Shown in pieces: positions 18,378 through 27,999 of a stretch of DNA of 64,000 nt. This DNA is from Bacteroidaceae bacterium (GTDB lineage Bacteria > Bacteroidota > Bacteroidia > Bacteroidales > Bacteroidaceae): the NCBI GenBank assembly GCA_024398715.1, contig JAKSIP010000002.1:1-64000 (forward strand), written 5' to 3'. Position numbers and translations under genes: made by a program. Under the pieces are notes generated by a model. The model did not search any database, had not been told where the DNA came from, and was given only the letters and a program-made list of their open reading frames with translations. The first letter of the stretch is position 1. Each line of letters starts with the position of its first letter.

Positions 18378-19586
18378 ATGACAGAAAATATTCAACAACC
18401 CCAGGAAGATAGTCTGGATATTATGGCCATAGTAAAGCGCCTGTGGTCAAAACTTGTGCTGATTGCACGTGTTACGCTGATTTTTATGGTACTGGGTCTG
18501 ATATCAGCCATTTTTGCGTCTAATGTCTTTACTGCAAGCACTACTTTTGTTCCGCAAACACAGAAATCTTCAAGCAGCAGTGTGTCCAGTCTGGCAGCAT
18601 TGGCCGGTATAAACTTGAACCAGATGGGCGGCGGCAATACTCTCAGTCCGCTGATTTATCCGCAGCTGTTCGAAAATATCGAGTTCCAGCTGGAACTTAT
18701 CAATACTCCAATCAAGTTTGAAGATTGGGACGAACGCGTTTCCCTGCTTGAAAAAGCTACCAATCCAAAATACAGAAAGTTTAATCTGATATCGGTTCTC
18801 AAGAAATATACAATAGGACTTCCGGGCGTGATTCTTGGTTCAATTCTGCCCAAGCCGGAACCTGTTGTCGTTCCTGCCGGTGAAGGCGGTAAGAAGATGA
18901 TTTCCTTGAACGAGGCTGAGTACCGTTGTGTCAAGTCTGCTTTTGAAAATATTCTTTCTCTTGAACTGAATGAAAAGAAAGGCTATGTAACAATTTCGGC
19001 ATCGGCAGGCGAGCCTCTTGCTGCAGCTGAACTTGCCCAGGCTGCCTATGACCTGATGCAGAAATATGTTGTGAACTTCAAGATTCAGAAAGCGCAGGAG
19101 CAGCTTACCTATATCAATTCAACGCTTGAAGAAGCACGCATTGATTTTGAAAAGAAGCAGATGGCATATGCCAAGTATCAGGATGCCAACAGGTTGACAT
19201 CGTCTCAGGTGGCCAGTATCGAAGGACAGAAACTTTTGACTGACTATACGCTTGCAAACACCATTTATACACAACTTATGCAGCAGCAGGTCCAGACAGA
19301 CTTGCAGATGCAGGAAGATACTCCTTTGTTGAGCCAGGTGAAACCCGTGTCCGTTCCGTTCAAGAAGTCTAAGCCCTCGCGCTCAAAGATTCTGGTTGTA
19401 TATACATTCTTTGGCTTTATTCTTGGATGCGGTCTTGTTTTGGGTTTTGACTGGTTGAAACAGCAGGGGTCTGAATGGCCGAAAAATTGGAAGACTGCAG
19501 AAGAGGAAGCTGCTGCCGGTGTTGTTGCCGCTGTTCCTAATCCTCTCAAGAAGGAGTTCTGGCGTGCCGTTTTCGGTAAGAAATGA
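18378..19586 (+). CDS. Chain-length determinant protein, Wzz/GNVR type
   Basis: A 402-residue inner-membrane protein with two membrane helices (about residues 30-55 and 335-360) around a periplasmic region rich in coiled coil (TYINSTLEEARIDFEKKQMAYAKYQ region, split here only for reference). DIMAIVKRLW near the N-terminus is typical of the Wzz domain, and the KPVSVPFKKSKPSRSK segment precedes TM2. No cytoplasmic tyrosine-kinase domain follows, so any BY-kinase would be encoded elsewhere. It is 1 bp after the SLBB gene and very likely works with it in export and chain-length control. Confidence 0.88.
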   Translation: MTENIQQPQEDSLDIMAIVKRLWSKLVLIARVTLIFMVLGLISAIFASNVFTASTTFVPQTQKSSSSSVSSLAALAGINLNQMGGGNTLSPLIYPQLFENIEFQLELINTPIKFEDWDERVSLLEKATNPKYRKFNLISVLKKYTIGLPGVILGSILPKPEPVVVPAGEGGKKMISLNEAEYRCVKSAFENILSLELNEKKGYVTISASAGEPLAAAELAQAAYDLMQKYVVNFKIQKAQEQLTYINSTLEEARIDFEKKQMAYAKYQDANRLTSSQVASIEGQKLLTDYTLANTIYTQLMQQQVQTDLQMQEDTPLLSQVKPVSVPFKKSKPSRSKILVVYTFFGFILGCGLVLGFDWLKQQGSEWPKNWKTAEEEAAAGVVAAVPNPLKKEFWRAVFGKK

Positions 19587-19607
19587 TAATTCTGATTTGA
19601 TTTACTG

Positions 19608-20633
19608 ATGAATATACTTCTGACAGGAGGAGCCGGCTATATTGCCAGCCATACCATTATTGAACTTGATAAAGCGGGACACTCTGTTTTTGTTGTTGAC
19701 AATTTTGCCAATTCACAACCCGAAGCTTTGAAGCGAGTGTCCACGATTATCGGTAAAGAGGTTTCTTGCATGGAAGCCGATGTAAGAGACAGACAAGCAA
19801 TGGACAATCTGTTTTCGCTGCATAAGTTCGATGCCGTTATCCATTTTGCCGGCCTTAAGGCTGTTGGAGAGAGTGTGGCAAAACCTCTTGAGTATTACGA
19901 GAATAATATGAACGCCACTTTTGTTCTGCTTGACGCTATGCGCAGACATGGTTGCAAGAATATTATTTTCTCCAGCAGTGCAACCGTATATGGCAATCCT
20001 GCAATAATTCCCATTACGGAAGAGTGTCCTAAAGGACATTGTACAAATCCGTATGGTCAGACCAAGTCTATGCTTGAAGAGGTTCTGACAGATGTCCAGA
20101 AGGCTGACCCTGAGTGGAACGTTGTGCTGTTGCGCTATTTTAATCCTATTGGAGCCCACTCCAGCGGTCTTATTGGGGAGAATCCCAACGGAATCCCCAA
20201 CAATCTTATGCCGTATATTACTCAGACTGCTATTGGAATCCGTAAGGAATTGGGAGTTTTCGGTAACGATTACGATACTCCTGACGGTACCGGAGTAAGA
20301 GACTATATACATGTGTGCGATCTGGCTGCAGGCCATGTTGCCGCATTGCAGGCCATCCAGCGCGGTTGCGGTCTTGCCGTATATAATCTTGGAACAGGGC
20401 ATGGATACAGTGTGCTTGATGTGGTCAATGCTTTTCAGAAAGTTAACGGAGTCAAAGTCCCATACAGCATCAGGCCGCGCAGACCTGGCGATATTGCTAC
20501 ATGCTACTGCAATCCGGCAAAGGCTATGAGTGAACTGGGTTGGAAAGCAAGGTTCGGAATAGAAGAGATGTGCCGTGACAGTTGGAATTTCCAGCGTAAC
20601 AATCCTAACGGGTATGAATGTAATCAAGACTGA
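19608..20633 (+). CDS. galE: UDP-glucose 4-epimerase
   Basis: A 341-residue extended SDR enzyme that interconverts UDP-glucose and UDP-galactose. The NAD-binding motif is GGAGYIASHT, with Ala where most GalE have Gly. The catalytic Ser lies in FSSSATVYG and the YxxxK pair in NPYGQTKSM. The RYFNPIGAHSSG and RDYIHVCDLA motifs are GalE hallmarks. It supplies precursors for the surface polysaccharide. Its last 20 bases overlap rmlC. Confidence 0.93.
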   Translation: MNILLTGGAGYIASHTIIELDKAGHSVFVVDNFANSQPEALKRVSTIIGKEVSCMEADVRDRQAMDNLFSLHKFDAVIHFAGLKAVGESVAKPLEYYENNMNATFVLLDAMRRHGCKNIIFSSSATVYGNPAIIPITEECPKGHCTNPYGQTKSMLEEVLTDVQKADPEWNVVLLRYFNPIGAHSSGLIGENPNGIPNNLMPYITQTAIGIRKELGVFGNDYDTPDGTGVRDYIHVCDLAAGHVAALQAIQRGCGLAVYNLGTGHGYSVLDVVNAFQKVNGVKVPYSIRPRRPGDIATCYCNPAKAMSELGWKARFGIEEMCRDSWNFQRNNPNGYECNQD

Positions 20634-21171
20634 AATAGAGGGTGTACTGATAATTGAACCTAAGATATTCGGCGACTGCCGCGGATATTTCTACGAAAGT
20701 TTCAATGCACGTGATTTTGCAGAACAGGTTAATGCGGATGTTGTCTTTGTTCAGGACAACCAGAGTTACAGCCGTTATGGTGTAGTGCGCGGGCTGCATT
20801 TCCAGAAACCGCCCTATACCCAGTCAAAACTGGTGCGTGTAATACAGGGGAGTGTTGTTGATGTTGCTGTTGATATACGCAAGGGCAGTCCTACATACGG
20901 CAAATATGTTGCTGTAGAACTTTCTGGAGACAATCACAGACAACTGTTCATTCCCAAAGGCTTTGCCCATGGATTTGCTGTGGTGTCTGATACGGCTCTC
21001 TTTCAGTATAAATGCGATGAACTGTATCATCCCGAAAGCGAGGGCGCTCTTATGTGGAATGACCCTGATATTGCAATAGCGTGGCCCATTCCTTCAGATA
21101 AGGTTGAGCTGTCTGAAAAAGACAGGAATCATGGATTCTTGAAAGATTTTGATTCTCCTTTCCATATATGA
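20614..21171 (+). CDS. rfbC: dTDP-4-dehydrorhamnose 3,5-epimerase
   Basis: A 185-residue cupin enzyme, the third step of dTDP-L-rhamnose synthesis. The diagnostic residues are in FGDCRGYFYESF, GVVRGLHFQ (catalytic His) and FIPKGFAHGFAV. ATG 20614 lies within the end of galE; the ORF from 20575 would add residues not found in the family. It overlaps rfbD by 4 bp (ATGA). The rfbA and rfbB genes of the pathway are not in this window. Confidence 0.93.
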   Translation: MNVIKTEIEGVLIIEPKIFGDCRGYFYESFNARDFAEQVNADVVFVQDNQSYSRYGVVRGLHFQKPPYTQSKLVRVIQGSVVDVAVDIRKGSPTYGKYVAVELSGDNHRQLFIPKGFAHGFAVVSDTALFQYKCDELYHPESEGALMWNDPDIAIAWPIPSDKVELSEKDRNHGFLKDFDSPFHI

Positions 21172-22046
21172 GAAATATTCTTGTAACAGGTGCGAACGGA
21201 CAGTTGGGAAACGAGATGCGCATTGTGGCGCGGAATAGCGCCTCCCGCTTTATTTTTACCGATGTTGTAGAGGTTCCCGGAGTGGAAACCGTATTGTTGG
21301 ATATTACGGATATCAATGCCGTGAGAACTCTTGTCATGGAGAATAACGTTGATACAATCATCAACTGTGCGGCTTATACCAATGTTGATAAGGCTGAAAC
21401 GGACCTGGATCTGGCAGAGCTGCTGAATGCCCGGGCTCCTTTGAATCTGGCTTCTGTAATGAAAGAAGCAGGTGGACTTCTTGTACATATTTCTACAGAC
21501 TATGTATTTGGCATGGAACCGTACAATACTCCTTGCAGCGAGGACCGGATAGGTACTCCCACAGGTAAATACGGCGTTTCAAAACTGCATGGCGAACAGA
21601 ATATCATTGCAAGCGGCTGTGATTATGTAATAATACGTACATCATGGCTATACAGTGAGTTCGGCAGAAACTTTGTAAAGACCATGCTCAGTCTGACTGC
21701 TTCAAAAAAAGAATTGAAGGTTGTTTTTGATCAGGTTGGTACACCTACGTATGCTCTTGATCTGGCAAATGCCATTATGGTTATTCTGCAGAATCCTGTG
21801 ACTGGTATATATAACTTTTCCAACCAGGGAGTATGCAGCTGGTACGATTTTTCAAAGATGATAGCGGAACTGTCCGGTCATACCGCATGCAATATCCAGC
21901 CTTGTCACAGCAGTGAATTTCCAAGTCCGGTAAAGCGTCCAGCCTATTCCGTACTGGATAAAACAAAAATAAGAACTGTTTTCCCTGCTGTTGAAGTTCC
22001 GTATTGGCTTGACTCTTTGCGTGTCTGCCTTGGAAATATGAAATGA
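21168..22046 (+). CDS. rfbD: dTDP-4-dehydrorhamnose reductase
   Basis: A 292-residue SDR enzyme, the final step to dTDP-L-rhamnose. It has the nucleotide-binding start NILVTGANGQLGNEMR, NCAAYTNVDKAE, HISTDYVFG and the YGVSKLHGE catalytic YxxxK segment. It is translationally coupled to rfbC by an ATGA overlap and lies 6 bp before the antiterminator gene. Confidence 0.93.
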   Translation: MRNILVTGANGQLGNEMRIVARNSASRFIFTDVVEVPGVETVLLDITDINAVRTLVMENNVDTIINCAAYTNVDKAETDLDLAELLNARAPLNLASVMKEAGGLLVHISTDYVFGMEPYNTPCSEDRIGTPTGKYGVSKLHGEQNIIASGCDYVIIRTSWLYSEFGRNFVKTMLSLTASKKELKVVFDQVGTPTYALDLANAIMVILQNPVTGIYNFSNQGVCSWYDFSKMIAELSGHTACNIQPCHSSEFPSPVKRPAYSVLDKTKIRTVFPAVEVPYWLDSLRVCLGNMK

Positions 22047-22052
22047 ACGGTC

Positions 22053-22544
22053 ATGGAGAGTAATAATATCCACTGGTTTGCAGTACGTACGTTCAGCCAT
22101 CTGAACATTGTCAGAAACCGGATGGAGCAGGCCGGCTTTGAAACATACATTGCCGTTCAGGACGGGCGTGTGGTTTTTCCAAATCTGCTGTTTGTCCGTT
22201 GTACCGAACGGTGGGTGTGCAGTATCAGGATCAGTTCGTTGCTTCCGGTTTATGTCTATTGTCTGCCAGGAACATCTGTCCCTGCTGTAATATCCGACAG
22301 CGAAATGGACAATTTCAAACTTATTGTTGCAGCGGGAGCAAAGCTTGAACCTGTAAAACCGGGTGTTGATTTTAAGGATGGTGATTATGTTCGTGTCACT
22401 GATGGTCCTTTCAAAGGTGTGGAAGGATACATATTGCGTATCAGGAATGCCAAGAGACTTGTTGTTTCTATTGATAATGTCGGCGCTTTTTCTACGTGCT
22501 ATGTTCCAAAAGGCTGGTGTCAGAAGCTTAAAGAGAGCAATTAG
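22053..22544 (+). CDS. UpxY-like NusG-family transcription antiterminator
   Basis: A 163-residue specialised NusG paralogue. The N-terminal NGN domain starts HWFAVRTFSHLNIVRNRMEQAGFE (family pattern WyavrT...E), and the C-terminal KOW motif reads VRVTDGPFKGVEGYILRI. UpxY proteins in Bacteroides bind RNA polymerase and let it read through long capsule operons, and normally occupy the first position of the locus. Here the gene lies seventh, after rfbD, so it would act either on the downstream part of this operon or in trans on another locus. Confidence 0.85.
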   Translation: MESNNIHWFAVRTFSHLNIVRNRMEQAGFETYIAVQDGRVVFPNLLFVRCTERWVCSIRISSLLPVYVYCLPGTSVPAVISDSEMDNFKLIVAAGAKLEPVKPGVDFKDGDYVRVTDGPFKGVEGYILRIRNAKRLVVSIDNVGAFSTCYVPKGWCQKLKESN

Positions 22545-22577
22545 AATCTGTTTTGAAATATAATAATTTATAGGAAT

Positions 22578-23612
22578 ATGAAAGTTCTGGTAACGGGAGC
22601 GGCGGGTTTTATAGGTTTTTATACCTGCAGGCGTCTTGCAGAAAGAGGTGATCAGGTAGTTGGTCTTGACAGTATCAACAGTTATTATGATGTCCGTCTC
22701 AAATACGGCCGTCTGAAGGAACTGGGTGTATCCGGCCCTGAAAACGGAGATTTTGACTGGAACGTGATTATGCAGAGTTCCGTGTACAGAAATCTGCGTT
22801 TTGTACGGATGTCTCTTGAAGATAAGGACAAATTGCCGGAACTGTTCAGCAGGGAAAAGTTTGACGGTGTGATCAACCTTGCCGCCCAGGCTGGTGTACG
22901 TTATTCTATTGAGAACCCGTTTGCATATATCGACAGCAATCTGGTTGGTTTTGCCAATATACTTGAATGTTGCAGACATAATGGTGTGAATCATCTTGTG
23001 TATGCTTCTTCAAGCAGTGTATATGGTGGAAATACAAAGACTCCGTTCTGTGAAAGCGATATTGTTGACAGTCCGGTTTCCTTATATGCTGCAACAAAGA
23101 AGGCAAACGAACTGATGGCAAGCTGCTATTGCAAATTGTACGGAATGAAGGCAACGGGATTGCGCTTCTTTACGGTTTACGGCCCATGGGGCCGTCCGGA
23201 TATGGCACCTATGCTGTTCAGTAAAGCTATCCTGAACGGTGAACCTATAAAAGTGTTCAATAACGGAGATATGATGCGTGACTTTACTTATATTGACGAT
23301 ATTGTTGAAGGCGTGATACGCGTGCTGGATAAGACTCCGGAACCTGCAGCAGACGGCCGTGCGCATACAGTATACAATATAGGATGTAGCAATCCTGTCA
23401 GACTGATGGATTTTATTTCAACGCTTGAGCGTTCTCTTGGCCTTGAGGCAAAGAAAAACTTTTTACCTATGCAACCGGGAGATGTGTATCAGACGTATGC
23501 CGATACGGCAAAACTTGAGAAGGATATGGGGTACAAACCAAGCGTACAGCTGAAAGATGGTCTTGAAGCTATGGCCGCATGGTATAAATCAGACAAGAAT
23601 CCGTTGAAATAA
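22578..23612 (+). CDS. NAD-dependent epimerase, UDP-glucuronate 4-epimerase type
   Basis: A 344-residue extended SDR enzyme. The start VLVTGAAGFIGFYTCRRL, the phrase GLDSINSYYDVRLKYGRL and RFFTVYGPWGRPDMAP are characteristic of UDP-glucuronate 4-epimerases, which make UDP-galacturonate for acidic polysaccharides. The catalytic YxxxK is in YAATKKANE. It is the last sugar-nucleotide gene before mfd, 12 bp upstream of the mfd start. A related UDP-sugar specificity cannot be excluded. Confidence 0.88.
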   Translation: MKVLVTGAAGFIGFYTCRRLAERGDQVVGLDSINSYYDVRLKYGRLKELGVSGPENGDFDWNVIMQSSVYRNLRFVRMSLEDKDKLPELFSREKFDGVINLAAQAGVRYSIENPFAYIDSNLVGFANILECCRHNGVNHLVYASSSSVYGGNTKTPFCESDIVDSPVSLYAATKKANELMASCYCKLYGMKATGLRFFTVYGPWGRPDMAPMLFSKAILNGEPIKVFNNGDMMRDFTYIDDIVEGVIRVLDKTPEPAADGRAHTVYNIGCSNPVRLMDFISTLERSLGLEAKKNFLPMQPGDVYQTYADTAKLEKDMGYKPSVQLKDGLEAMAAWYKSDKNPLK

Positions 23613-23624
23613 GTAAGGACTATA

Positions 23625-26600
23625 TTGGAGTCGGACAGTTCTTTCGATATTATATTACGCCTGTATAATGCCAAACTGAGGGCTTATGCAGATGCAGTCA
23701 ACTGCGGAAACAATGTTTTTCTGGAGGGAACCTGCGCTTCTTTTCCGGGAGTGTTCTTTTCCGGAATAAGAGACAGAATAGATGTCCCCGCCATTTTGTT
23801 CGTTCTTGAAGATGAACAGAATGCCGCATATTTTTATCATGATTTGTGCCAGATATCCGGCGAAAGTGACATTTACTTTTTCCCTTCTTCATATAAACGC
23901 AGTATCAGTTACGGTCAGATTGATCAGGCTAATGTTCTGCTCAGAACAACGGTATTGACCAGGCTTGCCGCTTTGGAAGCCAAAGGAAAGCAATCAGGAC
24001 AGTGTGTCTATGTGGTTTCATATCCCGAGGCTCTTGCGGAAAAAGTACCTGCGGCATGCCGGATAGGAGAGATCTCCATAACTCTCTCTGTAGGACAGGA
24101 GATAAACAGGGATGAACTGCAGAAACAGCTTTTCGACCTTGGATTTTCTTTTGACAGTTATGTCTATGAACCGGGACAATATGCAACCCGCGGTTCCATT
24201 CTTGATATATTTTCCTATTCCTGCGAACTGCCGTACAGAGTGGATTTCTTTGGAGATACCATAGATTCCATACGTACATTCTCCATAGATGACCAGTTGA
24301 GCCGTGAATCTGTTGACAGTGTTACGCTGGTCCCGCATCTTTCCGCCCGGGAAAACGATATGATGCTTTTTACTGATTACCTGCCAAAAGGTTCTTTGTG
24401 TGCCTTATACGATGCCGACCTTGCCCTTGATCAGATAGAGACTATTGACAGACAGTTGTCCGATACCGGCAGTGTTGCCAACAGAATGCGTATCCTTCAG
24501 GCTCAGACGGAAGAAGGAAATACTTCTGAAAAAGTGTGTGTGGCGGGAAAAGACGAATTCAGAAAGTCTCTGTTTTCCTGTAAACAGATATGGTTCGGAA
24601 CCCATTTGCCTTTGATTGCGCAGGAAACGGGAGAGTATTCAAAAATCCATTTTGATATTGCTCCCCAACCTCTCTTCCAAAAGAATTTTGATTTGGTACA
24701 GTCTGAGTTGTTGCGCTGTCTTGCAAAAGGGTATAAGATATTTATTCTGACAGACAATACCAGGCAGACGGACCGTTTGAAAGCCATTTTCAAGGAACGT
24801 GGCGCTGAGATTGGTTTTACTCCGGTTGACAGGACCCTGCATATGGGTTTTGCCGATAATGCGAACAAGGTGTGCTGTTATACTGACCATCAGATATTTG
24901 ACAGGTATCATAAGTACAGTCTCAAAAGCGATGCCGCCCGTGTAGGAAAAGCAGCGCTCTCCATCAAAGAACTGAGCCAGTTCCAGATAGGAGACTATAT
25001 TGTTCATATTGATCATGGTATTGGCAAGTTTGGCGGACTGGTCAAGATTCCGGTAGGGGATAAGATGAGAGAGGTTGTAAAGATTATCTACAAGAATAAC
25101 GATGTTGTTTTTGTTTCTATACACGCTCTTGGAAAGATATCAAAATATAAAGGCAAGGATGGTACTCCGCCTGCCATAAACAGACTTGGCAGCGGTGCTT
25201 GGGAAAATCTGAAGGAACGTACAAAAGGTAAGATCAAGGATATTGCAAGAGACCTGATCCAATTGTATTCCAAACGTATGGCGGAAAGCGGCTTTGCATT
25301 CAGTCCTGACAGCTATCTGCAGAACGAACTTGAGGCCAGTTTCATTTATGAGGATACTCCTGACCAGCTGACCGCAACACGCGATATAAAGGCTGATATG
25401 GAGAGCAACAGGCCTATGGACCGTCTTGTGTGCGGCGATGTGGGGTTCGGAAAGACGGAACTTGCCATACGTGCGGCATTCAAGGCTGTTGCGGACAATA
25501 AGCAGGTTGCAGTTCTGGTCCCTACAACTGTGCTGGCTTTCCAGCATTTCCGTACGTTCAGTGAAAGATTGAAGGATTTTCCCTGCAGAGTGGAATATCT
25601 GTCAAGGGCAAAAAGCAATGCCCAGACAAATCAGATTCTGGCAGACCTGGCGCAGGGAAAGATTGATATTATAGTAGGAACTCACAAACTTATAGGGAAA
25701 GGTGTTGTTTTCAAGGATCTGGGACTGCTGATCATTGACGAGGAACAGAAGTTCGGGGTTGCTGTGAAAGAAAAGCTGAAGGCTCTCAAGGTAAATGTGG
25801 ATACATTGACTCTTACTGCTACTCCTATTCCGCGTACTTTGCAGTTTTCTCTGATGGGAGCGCGTGACATGTCAATTTTGCATACTCCTCCGGCAAACCG
25901 TTATCCTATACAGACAGAGATTCATGCTTTCAGCGGTGATATTATTGAGCAGGCTGTGAATTTTGAAATGAGCCGTAACGGCCAGCTGTTCATAATAAGT
26001 AACCGTATTTCTTCCCTGTATGAGCTTGAAGCGCTTGTGAACAGACTTGTACCCGATGCCCGTGTAGCTGTCGGACATGGCCAGATGGATCCTGACCAGC
26101 TTGAAAAAATTATTACCGGGTTTATCAACTTTGACTACGATGTGCTGATTGCTACATCTATCATTGAGAATGGTATTGATATTCCCAATGTGAATACCAT
26201 CATTATTAACGATGCCCATAACTTTGGTCTGAGCGATCTGCATCAGATGCGCGGCAGGGTAGGGCGCAGTAACCGCAAGGCTTTCTGTTATCTGCTTGCA
26301 CCGCCATTGTCGGTACTCCAACCGGATGCCCGCAGGCGTCTGCAGGCTATTGAGACTTTCAGCGACCTGGGAAGCGGTCTCCAGATTGCATTGCAGGATC
26401 TTGATATCCGTGGTGCGGGAAATCTCTTGGGCGCGGAACAGAGCGGCTTTATTGCAGATTTAGGATACGAAACATATCAGAAGATTCTGCGTGAGGCTAT
26501 GCAGGAACTTAAAACCGGAGAATTCAAGGATTTGTTCAAGGAACAGAATCGTATACAACGGGCCAATGTGTCAGAGTGTAATGTGGAAAGCGATCTGGAA

Positions 26601-27029
26601 CTGTTCTTTCCTACCGATTATGTACCCAATGGTACTGAACGTATCTCTTTATACAGGGAATTGGACAGCAACCGCAGTATGCGTGATATAGACAGTTTCA
26701 AAGACCGTCTGTTTGACCGTTTCGGGCACTTGCCGTATCAGGCAGAAGAACTTATCCGCGTGGTACGCCTGAAACGCCTGTTATTGGGACTGGCAGTGGA
26801 AACCGTATTTCTTAAAGCGGGAAGAATGCGCCTGATATTCTCTCCGGATTGTCCTGAATTTTTTGAAAGCGATTCATTTACTCCTATTCTGCAGTATGTG
26901 ATGGCAAATCCCAACCGATGCCGTCTTGAAGATAAGAACGGGCGTCAGTCAATGATTGTTGAGGGCGTTCCCAACGTTGAAACCGCACTTGACATTGTAA
27001 ATACCCTTATTCAAGAGCCAAAGTTTTGA
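23625..27029 (+). CDS. mfd: Transcription-repair coupling factor
   Basis: A 1134-residue helicase-translocase that removes RNA polymerase stalled at lesions and recruits UvrA. The UvrB-homology region spans roughly 20-330. The RNA-polymerase-interacting domain contains IGDYIVHIDHGIGKF (about 454). Walker A is GDVGFGKTE (about 603), the DEEQ box is near 704, and the TRCF C-terminal domain follows. The frame opens only at 23613, and the sole start codon upstream of conserved sequence is TTG at 23625, preceded by AAGG at a 6-nt spacing. Non-ATG initiation is therefore strongly implied. The end overlaps the convergent apbE by 23 bp. Confidence 0.95.
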   Translation: MESDSSFDIILRLYNAKLRAYADAVNCGNNVFLEGTCASFPGVFFSGIRDRIDVPAILFVLEDEQNAAYFYHDLCQISGESDIYFFPSSYKRSISYGQIDQANVLLRTTVLTRLAALEAKGKQSGQCVYVVSYPEALAEKVPAACRIGEISITLSVGQEINRDELQKQLFDLGFSFDSYVYEPGQYATRGSILDIFSYSCELPYRVDFFGDTIDSIRTFSIDDQLSRESVDSVTLVPHLSARENDMMLFTDYLPKGSLCALYDADLALDQIETIDRQLSDTGSVANRMRILQAQTEEGNTSEKVCVAGKDEFRKSLFSCKQIWFGTHLPLIAQETGEYSKIHFDIAPQPLFQKNFDLVQSELLRCLAKGYKIFILTDNTRQTDRLKAIFKERGAEIGFTPVDRTLHMGFADNANKVCCYTDHQIFDRYHKYSLKSDAARVGKAALSIKELSQFQIGDYIVHIDHGIGKFGGLVKIPVGDKMREVVKIIYKNNDVVFVSIHALGKISKYKGKDGTPPAINRLGSGAWENLKERTKGKIKDIARDLIQLYSKRMAESGFAFSPDSYLQNELEASFIYEDTPDQLTATRDIKADMESNRPMDRLVCGDVGFGKTELAIRAAFKAVADNKQVAVLVPTTVLAFQHFRTFSERLKDFPCRVEYLSRAKSNAQTNQILADLAQGKIDIIVGTHKLIGKGVVFKDLGLLIIDEEQKFGVAVKEKLKALKVNVDTLTLTATPIPRTLQFSLMGARDMSILHTPPANRYPIQTEIHAFSGDIIEQAVNFEMSRNGQLFIISNRISSLYELEALVNRLVPDARVAVGHGQMDPDQLEKIITGFINFDYDVLIATSIIENGIDIPNVNTIIINDAHNFGLSDLHQMRGRVGRSNRKAFCYLLAPPLSVLQPDARRRLQAIETFSDLGSGLQIALQDLDIRGAGNLLGAEQSGFIADLGYETYQKILREAMQELKTGEFKDLFKEQNRIQRANVSECNVESDLELFFPTDYVPNGTERISLYRELDSNRSMRDIDSFKDRLFDRFGHLPYQAEELIRVVRLKRLLLGLAVETVFLKAGRMRLIFSPDCPEFFESDSFTPILQYVMANPNRCRLEDKNGRQSMIVEGVPNVETALDIVNTLIQEPKF

Positions 27030-27999
27030 ATCCGGCTGTGCAGAGCGTATCCATTGTGTTGCCCTGTTTTGAATAGATCAGCAGTGCCTGTATCTCGGGA
27101 TGTGCTGTACAATACTCCAGAGCCTTGTCGCAGCCCATTACCATAAAAGAGGTGGCGGTGGCATCGGCCATGGCGCATGTTGGCGCAAGCACTGTGGCGC
27201 TGAGCAGGGTGTTCATTGCGGGGTAACCTGTCTTGGGGTTGATAGTGTGCCCGTACATCACCCCGTCTTTTTCAAAGTAGTTGCGGTAGTTGCCGCTGGT
27301 TGCCATTGCAATGTCTGTCACTGAGAGTATTTCCTGCAGCCCGTCTGTGTCCGGCTGCGGAACGGATACTCCTATTCTCCATTTGTTCCCGTTACCGTTG
27401 GCTCCGTGTACGGCAATCTCTCCGCCTATCTCCACCATGTAGTCTGTAACTCCGTTTTCTTTCAGATACTCTGCAACGGCGTCAACCGCATAGCCTTTTG
27501 CAATTGCGCTGAAGTCCAGCATTACACGTGAATCTGACTTTACAACATTGTTGCATGAGTCAAGTCCTATCTTGTCAAATCCTGTGAACTGCAATATGCT
27601 GTCAATCTGACTGTCTGTAGGCAGAGTGCCATGCTTGTAGCCGAATCCCCAGGCATTGACAAGCGGCGCAACAGTGGGGTCAAAAGCACCGCCGGTAGAT
27701 TCCCAAACGGCTTTTCCCATATTGAATATGGTCAGGAACATCTGATTAGTCCTGTTGTCAAGACCGTTGTTGATGTTCCACAGCAATGAACTTGTGTTGA
27801 ACATGGAAAGGGTGGAGTCCACTCCCAGCATGACATTGTGTATGCCATGTGTAAGGTCTTTATTGCTGTTGTAGGTTATGTTGTATACTGTTGAGAATAT
27901 GGTATTGTGCGTCTGGCGGTACTTGGGCCTGTTTTCTGTTAGAATCATGACCGATGCCACTATAAGAAATACCAGAAAAATCCATTTCCAAGGTTTCAT
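27007..27999 (-). CDS. apbE: FAD:protein FMN transferase
   Basis: A 330-residue ApbE-family enzyme that attaches FMN to threonine residues of flavoproteins such as the Na+-NQR and Rnf subunits. The FAD-binding segment LDFSAIAKGYAVD and the metal site region CAMADATATSFMVMG are seen. An N-terminal hydrophobic helix (residues 7-21) without a lipobox cysteine suggests a periplasm-facing, membrane-anchored form. It is coupled by an ATGA overlap to mntP upstream and ends the long minus-strand run. Confidence 0.92.
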   Translation of the reverse strand: MKPWKWIFLVFLIVASVMILTENRPKYRQTHNTIFSTVYNITYNSNKDLTHGIHNVMLGVDSTLSMFNTSSLLWNINNGLDNRTNQMFLTIFNMGKAVWESTGGAFDPTVAPLVNAWGFGYKHGTLPTDSQIDSILQFTGFDKIGLDSCNNVVKSDSRVMLDFSAIAKGYAVDAVAEYLKENGVTDYMVEIGGEIAVHGANGNGNKWRIGVSVPQPDTDGLQEILSVTDIAMATSGNYRNYFEKDGVMYGHTINPKTGYPAMNTLLSATVLAPTCAMADATATSFMVMGCDKALEYCTAHPEIQALLIYSKQGNTMDTLCTAGFKTLALE

